DNA of 64,000 nucleotides. It comes from a virus. Below, in pieces: positions 46,091-53,690 of the stretch. The notes under the pieces were generated by a model that had not been told where the DNA came from, did no database searches, and worked only from the letters and a program-made list of their open reading frames with translations. Position numbers and translations under genes: made by a program. Numbering within the stretch: the stretch's first letter is position 1; each line of letters starts with the position of its first letter. The stretch lies in IMG/VR virus record IMGVR_UViG_3300028844_007948, positions 62,001 to 126,000 of that record; one strand, given 5' to 3'.

Positions 46091-46681
46091 TTGGACTTTA
46101 TACTTTTCAGCTTATTAATACTTTCCTCTTTAACATCGGTTGGCTTTTATTTAAAATTTAAAAAAACTTTTATATATTTAAAAGATATAGAAAATGATAA
46201 TTTTTTAACCCAAGCTAGATTCAAAGATTTAGAAAAAAATTTAGAGCTAAAAGAAAATCAACATAGACTTAGCATGGAATCGTTAAAAGAATCTTTTGAG
46301 CATGAAAGAAAATCTATAGAAGAAAAAAAGGTAGAAATACAAACCAAGGAAAAAGGTTTCCAGATTGCTGTGGCAAAGCTCACCGAAGATCTTGAAGAGC
46401 AAAAAGAATTAAAATCTAAAGTTACTTCTCAGAAAAAAAGTAGCGAAGTTAGGTTAGGACATATAGCAGAAACCCTTGCTCCTTTTCTAGATCAATTTGA
46501 ATTTGAACCAGAAGAATGTTGCTTCTTGGGAAAGCCAATTGATTACGTGTCCTTTGGGGAAGAAGAAATTACATTTATAGAAGTTAAAAGCGGCCAAAGC
46601 CAACTAAGCACAAAGCAAAGAAAGATTAGAGATCAAGTCAAAGCTGGAAAAGTTTCTTGGAAAGAAGTGAGAATAAAATAA
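46091..46681 (+). CDS. Membrane-anchored Holliday-junction-resolvase-related protein
   Basis: The start is TTG at 46091. An N-terminal transmembrane helix (FILFSLLILSSLTSVGFYLK) is followed by a long coiled coil (residues ~30-120). The C-terminal domain (RLGHIAETLAPFLDQFEFEP, FLGKPIDYVSFG, ITFIEVKSGQSQLSTKQRKI) matches the Endonuc_Holl-type PD-(D/E)XK family (PF10107): Asp of PIDY, E-x-K of IEVKSG and the RQR-IR tail. It would cut or bind DNA at the membrane. The biological role of this family is not established. Confidence 0.8.
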   Translation: MDFILFSLLILSSLTSVGFYLKFKKTFIYLKDIENDNFLTQARFKDLEKNLELKENQHRLSMESLKESFEHERKSIEEKKVEIQTKEKGFQIAVAKLTEDLEEQKELKSKVTSQKKSSEVRLGHIAETLAPFLDQFEFEPEECCFLGKPIDYVSFGEEEITFIEVKSGQSQLSTKQRKIRDQVKAGKVSWKEVRIK

Positions 46682-46688
46682 TTTCACC

Positions 46689-46716
46689 TTGAGTAGAACC
46701 TGAATGGTCGTATAAT
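46689..46716 (+). promoter_or_regulatory. Sigma-70-like promoter of the RNR beta gene
   Basis: TTGAGT at 46689-46694 and TATAAT at 46711-46716 are separated by 16 bp, and the ATG is at 46730. The -10 lies inside GAATGGTCGTATAAT (46702-46716), which is nearly repeated upstream of nrdA (41426-41440). Confidence 0.55.
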
Positions 46717-46729
46717 CGTTATATAGACT

Positions 46730-47746
46730 ATGAATAAAGAAAAAACTGGAGATATATTAGGGAAAGAACTTGCTGGAGTGAATCAAATTTTACCCCATAA
46801 ACATAAATATGTTTGGGATTTATTCCTAAAAAGTTGTGCCAATAATTGGATGCCTACTGAAATATCAATGCAAAATGATATAAAACAATGGAAAAATGAT
46901 GAAATCACAGAAGATGAAAAGTTACTTGTTAAACGCTGTCTCGGATTTTTTGCTGGATCTGAGTCTTTGGTTGGTAACAATCTGTTTACTGTGGCCGCTA
47001 GATTTATTACGGATCCTGAGTGCGGTCAGTACATCATGCGTCAGGGCTTTGAAGAAAGTCTTCACAATCATACGATAGTCTATATTTGTGACAGTCTTGA
47101 TTTAGATGTGAAAGAAGTTTATGAGGCTTATCAGAATATTCCTAGTATAAAAGCTAAAGATGACTTTCTGATGTCTATAACTAACGATGTTAATAGACAA
47201 GATTTTGTTCATCATACAAAAGAAGGAAAACAAGAGCTTCTTCGTAACTTTTTAACCTACTGGATAGTTTGCGAGGGAACTTTTTTCTTTAGTGGTTTTG
47301 CAATGCTTCTTGCTTTAGGTAGGCAAAACAAATTACAAGGAATCTCTGATCAAATTAAATATACATTAAGAGACGAAACCAATCATATAGCTTTTGGGAC
47401 TTATGTTATAAATAAAATTATCGAACAAAATCCGTCAATCTGGACTAAAAAAATGCAAGATGAATTTGTTGATCATATGAAGAAAGCGGTTGATCTTGAA
47501 ATTGCCTATGCTCATGATGTGCTTCCTACTGGCATATTAGGTCTTAATGCAGATATGTTTGTTGACTACATGCATTATATTGGCAATCGTAGATTAGAGT
47601 CAATTGGTATAGATTTTCGCTTCCCTAGTGATAAAAATCCTTTTCCTTGGTTAGGTGAAGTTGTTGATGTTCAAGCCATGGGTAACTTCTTTGAAAGAAG
47701 GGTTAGGGAGTACCAACAAGTTGGTTCTCTTGACGATGACTTCTGA
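46730..47746 (+). CDS. nrdB: Ribonucleoside-diphosphate reductase beta subunit, class Ic-like
   Basis: 338 aa. The six metal ligands are visible: Glu78 (ESLVGNNL), Glu109 and His112 (EESLHNHTIVYI), Glu182 (CEGTFFFSGF), Glu216 and His219 (RDETNHIAFG). The first ligand is Glu rather than the usual Asp, and the radical-Tyr position (four after His112) is Ile116. Both features mirror the Chlamydia trachomatis class Ic enzyme (Glu89, Phe127), with identical spacing between all ligands. It should generate the thiyl radical in the alpha subunit from a Mn/Fe-type cofactor rather than a tyrosyl radical. It overlaps the next gene by 11 bases. Confidence 0.93.
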   Translation: MNKEKTGDILGKELAGVNQILPHKHKYVWDLFLKSCANNWMPTEISMQNDIKQWKNDEITEDEKLLVKRCLGFFAGSESLVGNNLFTVAARFITDPECGQYIMRQGFEESLHNHTIVYICDSLDLDVKEVYEAYQNIPSIKAKDDFLMSITNDVNRQDFVHHTKEGKQELLRNFLTYWIVCEGTFFFSGFAMLLALGRQNKLQGISDQIKYTLRDETNHIAFGTYVINKIIEQNPSIWTKKMQDEFVDHMKKAVDLEIAYAHDVLPTGILGLNADMFVDYMHYIGNRRLESIGIDFRFPSDKNPFPWLGEVVDVQAMGNFFERRVREYQQVGSLDDDF

Positions 47747-48941
47747 TGTAACAATATTAATTGCATTTTTTAGTACATGTAAGTACAGAAAAAATTCTTT
47801 TCGTTTCGTAAGAGATTATATAATTAATTGCCGCATACCTTTGGTTGTTTGCGAGCAGACCAATAAAGATAAAAAAAGCTTTCAAGAAGGTTCTTATAAG
47901 CATTTTTACTTAAATATTGATGGTCCATTCAATAAATCAAAACTTTATAATTTTGGAGTTAAAAACATCTTAACTAAACACATTTGGTTCTTAGATTCGG
48001 ATGTCATTCTTGATTTTAGTAAAGTAATACCCAAGTTAAATGATCAAGAATTTGTTAGACCTTTTGGTCCAGTTTATATGCTATCAGAGAAGCAGTCTAT
48101 TTCCTTTAAAAAAGGTTTCCCAATTAACCTCAAAGAAGTAAACGCCGACTCTCATTTCTCAAAGCATTCTTTCATAATTAGATCTGATATCTTCCATCGA
48201 TCAAAAGGTTTTGATGAAAAATTTTCTGGCTGGGGCTGGGAAGATATAGACTTCTCTTACAATAAAATGGATTTTTGTAAAAAAGAAGTTTTTGATAATG
48301 TTTTTGGCTTTCATTTTTTTCATCCTCCAGCTTCTAAATTTAACGAGAGGAATAATTTTTTAAATTATTTACAAAACTCTGGTAATCGGCCTAAACTTAG
48401 TATTTGTTCTTTTCTAGATTCGAATTTTGATTTTGATAATTTTAAAAAAATGCTGTCTTCTAGTGGCGAAATTCATAAGTCGATAGATTTTTCTATTTTC
48501 ACAAATTTGGAAAAAGAAAGGGTTCCGATCAAAGAACTTTCCTCTATCCAATCTAAATTTCCATCGGTTAGTCTTTTTTGGAATGCGTCTAAATTAGAGA
48601 GCCTAAAAGATAAAATGAATTCTACTGTTTATATTTCTACAGGTTTATTAGTTTCATATTTTGATAATAGCTTTGTTCCAGATTATAATTTTTTTCAAAA
48701 AGCTCTTTCTTCTACTAGCTCTTTGTTTAATGCAGGCGGATCTCTTTTCATAAGCAGAGATCTTTTTGATTCCGTAAATGGTTATGTTGACTTTAAAACC
48801 GTTTCTGAATGCAATAAGGACCTTGAGAGCAGGTCATCCGAAATTCTCGAAAACAAATCTTATAATTTTTATTCTAGTTTTGGGGAAAGAGATGGTTTAG
48901 AAGTTTATAATTTTAAAACTAAAAGTTTTTCCCCTCTTTAA
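47736..48941 (+). CDS. Glycosyltransferase with GWGWED motif (GT2/GT7-like, 401 aa)
   Basis: I chose ATG at 47736, overlapping the nrdB stop; the frame continues upstream only within nrdB. The GT-A domain shows SDVTILIAFFSTCKYRKNSF, HIWFLDSDVILDF (DxD) and SGWGWEDIDFSYNKMDF (residues ~164-180). The last is the acceptor/catalytic motif of GT7 and chondroitin-synthase-like enzymes. The C-terminal ~170 residues repeat a GT-like pattern weakly (TVYISTGLLVSYF, SLFISRDLFDSVNGY), perhaps a degenerate second domain. It lies outside the sugar cluster. Confidence 0.75.
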   Translation: MTSDVTILIAFFSTCKYRKNSFRFVRDYIINCRIPLVVCEQTNKDKKSFQEGSYKHFYLNIDGPFNKSKLYNFGVKNILTKHIWFLDSDVILDFSKVIPKLNDQEFVRPFGPVYMLSEKQSISFKKGFPINLKEVNADSHFSKHSFIIRSDIFHRSKGFDEKFSGWGWEDIDFSYNKMDFCKKEVFDNVFGFHFFHPPASKFNERNNFLNYLQNSGNRPKLSICSFLDSNFDFDNFKKMLSSSGEIHKSIDFSIFTNLEKERVPIKELSSIQSKFPSVSLFWNASKLESLKDKMNSTVYISTGLLVSYFDNSFVPDYNFFQKALSSTSSLFNAGGSLFISRDLFDSVNGYVDFKTVSECNKDLESRSSEILENKSYNFYSSFGERDGLEVYNFKTKSFSPL

Positions 48942-48980
48942 TCTTGTTTTTATCTTTTTTTGGCTTAGGTTATTTTTGAA

Positions 48981-49328
48981 TTGAAGCTAAAACAAACAGA
49001 AAAGAAAAATATAATAGAATTCTTACTCAATGTCCCGAAAGTCAATAAAAGAGGATTTTGGGCTAGAGAAATAAAACTTTTGAATGATCTTTTTTCTGAA
49101 TATCCCAGTTTAGATTTTTGGAAAAAATTAAATTTCCCTGATAAGTACGACTCTTTAAGTTTTTTTAAATCACAATTTGGAATTAAAAAGTTAAAGAAGA
49201 AATTTTTAGAGTATAATTATGTTCCAAAGCAAAATTTAGAAATTAAAATTTATGATAATAAATTTGGAGAGCCTTACAAAAAAAATAAAAAACAAAAAAC
49301 TATAAAATCCTTTCTTACAAATGAGTGA
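48981..49328 (+). CDS. Hypothetical protein upstream of recA (115 aa)
   Basis: There is no ATG: an in-frame stop lies at 48966 and the first usual start codon after it is TTG at 48981. The product is basic with the segment GFWAREIKLLNDLFSEYPSL and a Lys-rich C-terminus (YKKNKKQKTIKSF), suggesting nucleic-acid contact. It overlaps recA by 8 bases, so a recombination or replication accessory role is likely. The family is not recognised. Confidence 0.6.
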   Translation: MKLKQTEKKNIIEFLLNVPKVNKRGFWAREIKLLNDLFSEYPSLDFWKKLNFPDKYDSLSFFKSQFGIKKLKKKFLEYNYVPKQNLEIKIYDNKFGEPYKKNKKQKTIKSFLTNE

Positions 49329-50403
49329 TACATTAAAAATAATCGATGATTTTCTTACCGATAAAGAAAATAAAAAATACCATTATAATAATTACGAAGA
49401 TGATAATTATAAAATTTCATCTGGTAGTATAAATCTAGATCTTGCTTTGGGCGGTGGACTTCCTTCTGGAGCTCATAGGTTTACAGGAGTTAACGAAGGT
49501 GGTAAAACTAGTTGTGCTTTAACGGTTGCAAAAAACTTCCAAAATTATTTTGGTAAAAAGGGTATGGTTGTTTATATTAGAAGTGAAGGTAGACTTAGCC
49601 CAGAGTTATTAAATAGATGCGGCATAGATCGAGATCCAGAAAAGTTTTTCAAATTTGACTGTAATATTTTTGAAAAAGTTTTTCAACTCATAAGAACTCT
49701 TGTCGATGAAAACCCAGATGATAAAAAATATTTATTCATAATCGATAGTGTTGATGCTCTTTGTAGAATAGGTGATTATGATAAGCCTTTTGATGAGAGC
49801 GAGCAGGTTGCTGGAGGAGCTTTAGTAACATCTGTTTTTTTAAAGAAGATGGTTTTGCCTATAACTAAAATGGGTCACATGATGATATTGACATCTCAAG
49901 TTAGGGTTGAGGTTGCGACTAACCCTTATGCTAGTAGAGGTGGGCCCAAAGTTAAACAAGCGGGAGGAAATGCTGTTAAGCATTATGCTAATTTTATTTT
50001 AGAATTTCAAGAGAGATACACTAATGATATTATATATCCAAATGCCTCTGCTTCAAAGATAGAGGATAAAGGAGATCCAATAGGTCATATTTGCAAAATA
50101 ATTTTCAGAAAAAGTGTTAACGAAAAGACTGGGGGGGTAGTGAGATATCCTATAAGGTACGGTCAAAAAGACGGAAATAGTATATGGGTAGAGAGAGAAA
50201 TTTTAGATATGATGAAATTATGGGGTTACATTGAACAAAAAGGAGCTTGGATTTCTTTTGATCAAGAGATTATTGATCTAGCTAAAGAGCAGGGGATTGA
50301 ATGTCCAGAAAAAATACAAGGCGAAAATAAATTAGTTGATTTTATAGATCAGAACAAAGGGTTTACTAAATTTATGCTCTCTCAAATTCATTCAAATTTT
50401 TAA
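49321..50403 (+). CDS. RecA/UvsX-type recombinase
   Basis: 360 aa. SSGSINLDLALGGGLPSG leads into Walker A GVNEGGKTS (Lys62). YLFIIDSVDAL is Walker B, and MMILTSQVRVEV corresponds to the strand before loop L2, which carries GGPKVKQAGGNAVKHYANF. The N-terminal helix is short. It forms filaments on ssDNA for strand exchange and recombination-dependent replication. It is followed without spacing by a PD-(D/E)XK endonuclease and then DnaB. Confidence 0.9.
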   Translation: MSDTLKIIDDFLTDKENKKYHYNNYEDDNYKISSGSINLDLALGGGLPSGAHRFTGVNEGGKTSCALTVAKNFQNYFGKKGMVVYIRSEGRLSPELLNRCGIDRDPEKFFKFDCNIFEKVFQLIRTLVDENPDDKKYLFIIDSVDALCRIGDYDKPFDESEQVAGGALVTSVFLKKMVLPITKMGHMMILTSQVRVEVATNPYASRGGPKVKQAGGNAVKHYANFILEFQERYTNDIIYPNASASKIEDKGDPIGHICKIIFRKSVNEKTGGVVRYPIRYGQKDGNSIWVEREILDMMKLWGYIEQKGAWISFDQEIIDLAKEQGIECPEKIQGENKLVDFIDQNKGFTKFMLSQIHSNF

Positions 50404-50813
50404 TGAAATTTAAAACAATCCAAGGCTCTCTTAAAAGAGTTCCAAAAGTTAGAAATTATTTGATAGATTGGGAAGGTAAAAGCAAAAGTAAAATACAGTT
50501 TAATACAAAAAAGTTCTTAAAAGACTATTGGGAAAATCATGTTGTATTCGAGGAGTTTCCTGTAGCTGGAACGAGACTTTCTTTAGACTTTTATAATGCT
50601 ACAAAAAAAATAGCCATTGAAGTTCAAGGAGCTCAGCATAGAAAATACGTTCCCTTTTTTCATGGAGGTCATAAATCAAATTATTTAGACCAATTAAGAA
50701 GAGATAAGCAAAAAATGGAATTTTGCTCTACAAATGAAATAAAGTTGATGGAAGTTTATGATGGAGATGTTATAGATAGATCTCTTTTTGAAAAGTTTGG
50801 AATAAATTTATAG
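50403..50813 (+). CDS. PD-(D/E)XK-type endonuclease (136 aa)
   Basis: The catalytic pattern FEEFPVAGTRLSLDFYN followed by KIAIEVQGAQHRKYV gives E...D...ExQ, the variant used by Vsr/DUF559-like and some resolvase-type nucleases; DQLRRDKQKMEFCSTNEIKL is the conserved helix after it. The ExQ in place of ExK is common in this subgroup. Its ATG overlaps the last base of the recA stop, so a recombination or repair role (junction or nick processing) is inferred. Confidence 0.7.
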   Translation: MKFKTIQGSLKRVPKVRNYLIDWEGKSKSKIQFNTKKFLKDYWENHVVFEEFPVAGTRLSLDFYNATKKIAIEVQGAQHRKYVPFFHGGHKSNYLDQLRRDKQKMEFCSTNEIKLMEVYDGDVIDRSLFEKFGINL

Positions 50814-50840
50814 TGTATATATAATATGTAAGACACTATA
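50809..50840. repeat. Inverted repeat TATAGTGT...ACACTATA
   Basis: Perfect 8-base arms (50809-50816 and 50833-50840) flank 16 bases between the endonuclease gene (whose stop lies in the left arm) and the 82-aa gene. The right arm runs into TATAAATATG at the next start codon. It could be a hairpin or a dyad operator. Confidence 0.45.
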
Positions 50841-50843
50841 AAT

Positions 50844-51092
50844 ATGGATGATTTTGACCCAAATATAACTCACAACTTCAGCATCCCTAAAGAGTTTTTA
50901 AATCAGCTTTATGATTTTACTGGAGGTAAAGACGGTAATTCTGGCTTTGTATTAAGCTATGTCAACGACCAAGGCAAAGCCTTAGTTTTTTCCAAAGCTA
51001 GTTCTGAAATAGTAGAGATGGGACTGAGAAAGGCTCTTGAAAAATATCTAATGCAGATGGAAGAGGGCGAGATATCAATAGATTTATCTTAA
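50844..51092 (+). CDS. Small hypothetical protein upstream of DnaB (82 aa)
   Basis: An acidic 82-residue protein beginning MDDFDPNITHNFSIPKEFLN, with a helical second half (SSEIVEMGLRKALEKYLMQM). The location between RecA/nuclease and helicase genes suggests a replication accessory. The family is not recognised. Confidence 0.6.
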   Translation: MDDFDPNITHNFSIPKEFLNQLYDFTGGKDGNSGFVLSYVNDQGKALVFSKASSEIVEMGLRKALEKYLMQMEEGEISIDLS

Positions 51093-51133
51093 TTTAATAT
51101 TGTTTTTTTTGTAAGTTTTAGTTAGCATATTGA

Positions 51134-52654
51134 ATGCGTCTATATAATTATGAATTAGAACAGCACTTGTTGGGGGGGTTAATACAGAAGCCAGAAGAGT
51201 ATTATAAAATATCATCTTTTATATCTGAGAAGGATTTTTATTCGGATTCTACATCCATCCACAAAGCTATATTTATTGTTTTAAGGTCATCTATAGAAAA
51301 GAATGAATCTATAGATGAATACCTTTTATCTGAAAAGATAAAGTCATTAGGCTTATCTTTTGAAGAGGGGATTGAGCCCTTAGAGTATTTGCAAAGCTTA
51401 ACTCTTAGAAAGGTTTCGGCTAAATCTATAATGGACTCTGCGAAAGAGATTAAGACACTAACTCTTAAAAGGGACATTTCAGAAATTGGGGTTAATCTTC
51501 AATCCAGCATGACTAAATCTAGTCTTTCTTCCTACCAGGATATAATTGATAAGGCTGATTCTATATACAATAGTAAAATAAATTTTTATGAATCTGGTTC
51601 AGACATACCAGAAAATATTTATGAAAATATGGAGGACATGATTGAAGATAGGGGCGAAAACCCTGTAGATGATCATGGCTTAGAGGGGCCCCATCAAAGA
51701 CTTCATGAAATATATGGATCTCTTCTTAGGCCTGGTAACATAAGTGTTATTGTTGCTAGATCTGGAATAGGCAAAACACAATTTTGCATGGACTTCTGCA
51801 CAAAAGTTTCTTCTTTGAATAATAATGTTCCTATTTTACACTTTGATAATGGAGAAATGAGCATTGAAGAGCTGACGATGCGTCAGTGTGCGGCTCTATC
51901 TGGAGTTCCCTTGAATTTACTTGAAAGCGGTCGCTGGAGGAATGCAGGTGATGAAGTTGTCAATAAAGTTAGAAAAGTTTGGAAAAACTTAAAAGGAATG
52001 AAATTCTTTTATTATAATTGTGGCGGCATGTCTATAGATGAAATGGTAAATACTGTTAAAAGATTTTATTATTCAAATGTAGGAAGAGGGAATGAGATGA
52101 TTTTTAGTTTTGATTATATAAAAACTACATTTCAACCTTCTGGAAACAAAACAGAGTGGCAGGTTGTTGGTGAAATGGTGGATAGATTTAAGCGGCTTAT
52201 AGCTAAAGATTTAGTTTTTGATAAAAAGCCAGTTGTATCTATGCTAACAAGTGTACAAATGAATAGAGTTGGAACCAGTCGAAATAGAAGTTCTGAAAAT
52301 ATTATTGAAGATGAAACTGTAGTTTCTTTGTCGGATAGAATCACTCAGTTTTGTTCTCATATGTTTTTGTTGAGAAATAAAGAGCCTTCAGAAATTACAG
52401 AGGATTCGAACTTTGGAACGCATAAACTTACTAATATTAAAGCTCGGCACTTAGGTCAAGATCCAATGGGTGAAATCGAGCCAGTCAGAATGCCAGATGG
52501 ATCTTTAAAAAGAAATTATTTGAACTTAGATTTTAATAATTTTAATATAACAGAAAGGGGAGACTTAAGAGATTTAGTGGAGCACCTCAGGGTCGAAGGA
52601 ATGTCCCCCTCAGAAGATGGTGATAGTTCTTTACCAGATCTTTTCAATGAGTAA
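51134..52654 (+). CDS. DnaB-type replicative DNA helicase
   Basis: 506 aa. The N-terminal helical domain starts NYELEQHLLGGLIQKPEEYY, as in DnaB. The RecA-like motor has RPGNISVIVARSGIGKTQF (Walker A, Lys214), LHFDNGEMSIEELTMRQCAA, the Walker B MIFSFDYIK and VVSMLTSVQMNR. It unwinds DNA at the fork 5' to 3' and works with the primase encoded next, which it overlaps by 8 bases. No separate loader is recognised. Confidence 0.9.
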   Translation: MRLYNYELEQHLLGGLIQKPEEYYKISSFISEKDFYSDSTSIHKAIFIVLRSSIEKNESIDEYLLSEKIKSLGLSFEEGIEPLEYLQSLTLRKVSAKSIMDSAKEIKTLTLKRDISEIGVNLQSSMTKSSLSSYQDIIDKADSIYNSKINFYESGSDIPENIYENMEDMIEDRGENPVDDHGLEGPHQRLHEIYGSLLRPGNISVIVARSGIGKTQFCMDFCTKVSSLNNNVPILHFDNGEMSIEELTMRQCAALSGVPLNLLESGRWRNAGDEVVNKVRKVWKNLKGMKFFYYNCGGMSIDEMVNTVKRFYYSNVGRGNEMIFSFDYIKTTFQPSGNKTEWQVVGEMVDRFKRLIAKDLVFDKKPVVSMLTSVQMNRVGTSRNRSSENIIEDETVVSLSDRITQFCSHMFLLRNKEPSEITEDSNFGTHKLTNIKARHLGQDPMGEIEPVRMPDGSLKRNYLNLDFNNFNITERGDLRDLVEHLRVEGMSPSEDGDSSLPDLFNE

Positions 52655-53690
52655 TATTGATTATAAAAACACCTTAGAGTCTCTGGGGTATAAACTACTA
52701 GATAGGGGAGATTACTGGCAGACAAATGCTATATTCCGTGGAGGAGACAATAAAACCGCAATACAAATATATAAAGATTCTGGAGTATGGAAAGATTATG
52801 TAAATCAAACTCCATTTTTATCATTTAAAAAATTAGTTCAAGCGACTATTGGATCTAATGATGATGAATTGGTGGATTCTTTATTGAAAAAAGATATTAT
52901 CTTTAATAATCCTCATAGAAACAGCAACCAACCAAGAATTTCAATGGAAAAAACTTATAAAAAAGACTGCTTAGATAGACTGCTTCCCCATTATTCTTTT
53001 TACGAAGATAGGGGTATATCCGCTGATGCTCTTAAAAAATTTAAAGGAGGGCTCTGCACAGAAGGAAAAATGTACCAAAGGTTTGTATTTCCAATATTTA
53101 ATTTAAATGGAAAAATACATGGCTTCTCTGGTAGAGATATGGCTTCGCTTGAAAACAGACCCAAATGGAAACATATTGGATTGAAAAGTAAATGGATTTT
53201 CCCCCATCATATATCTTCAAAATATATAGAAGATTCTTCTGAGGTTATTTTAGTAGAAAGTATTGGTGACGTCTTAAGCTTGTATGAAAGAGGTTTTAAA
53301 AATATTCTATGTACTTTTGGTACCTTAATTTCCCCCACATTAATATCTTATATTGTTGGTATTAATCCTTCAAAAATAATATTAAGCCTTAATAATGATT
53401 TAAATTCTGAATTAAACGCTGGCCTAACTGGGTGTATAAAAAGTTTTTTTAAGTTAATTTCTTATGTAGATTATGAAAAAGTAATTATTTGCCTTCCTAA
53501 TCAAAATGACTTTGGAGAAATGTCCGAAAAAGATTATAATAAATGGGAATCAAAAAAAGAAAAGTTAATCAAATCATTTAATTATCAAAATATCATCAAT
53601 ACTGCTGAAAATATTTGCTCCAAATCAAAACAGCCTGATGTTTTTATAAAAAAAATTAAAAAATTTAAAAAAGAATTAAACAATGAGTGA
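52647..53690 (+). CDS. DNA primase (TOPRIM, DnaG-like; zinc motif not evident)
   Basis: I chose ATG at 52647 (MSNIDYKNTLESLGYKL), overlapping the DnaB stop, over one at 52617 inside dnaB. The 347-aa protein has RFVFPIFNLNGKIHGFSGRD, the primase segment preceding TOPRIM, then VILVESIGDVLSLYERGFKN (Glu of TOPRIM motif I), LCTFGTLISP and KIILSLNNDLN. The usual TOPRIM DxD is seen here as NND, and CHC2 zinc-finger cysteines are not evident at the N-terminus. It synthesises RNA primers for the phage fork. Confidence 0.8.
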   Translation: MSNIDYKNTLESLGYKLLDRGDYWQTNAIFRGGDNKTAIQIYKDSGVWKDYVNQTPFLSFKKLVQATIGSNDDELVDSLLKKDIIFNNPHRNSNQPRISMEKTYKKDCLDRLLPHYSFYEDRGISADALKKFKGGLCTEGKMYQRFVFPIFNLNGKIHGFSGRDMASLENRPKWKHIGLKSKWIFPHHISSKYIEDSSEVILVESIGDVLSLYERGFKNILCTFGTLISPTLISYIVGINPSKIILSLNNDLNSELNAGLTGCIKSFFKLISYVDYEKVIICLPNQNDFGEMSEKDYNKWESKKEKLIKSFNYQNIINTAENICSKSKQPDVFIKKIKKFKKELNNE

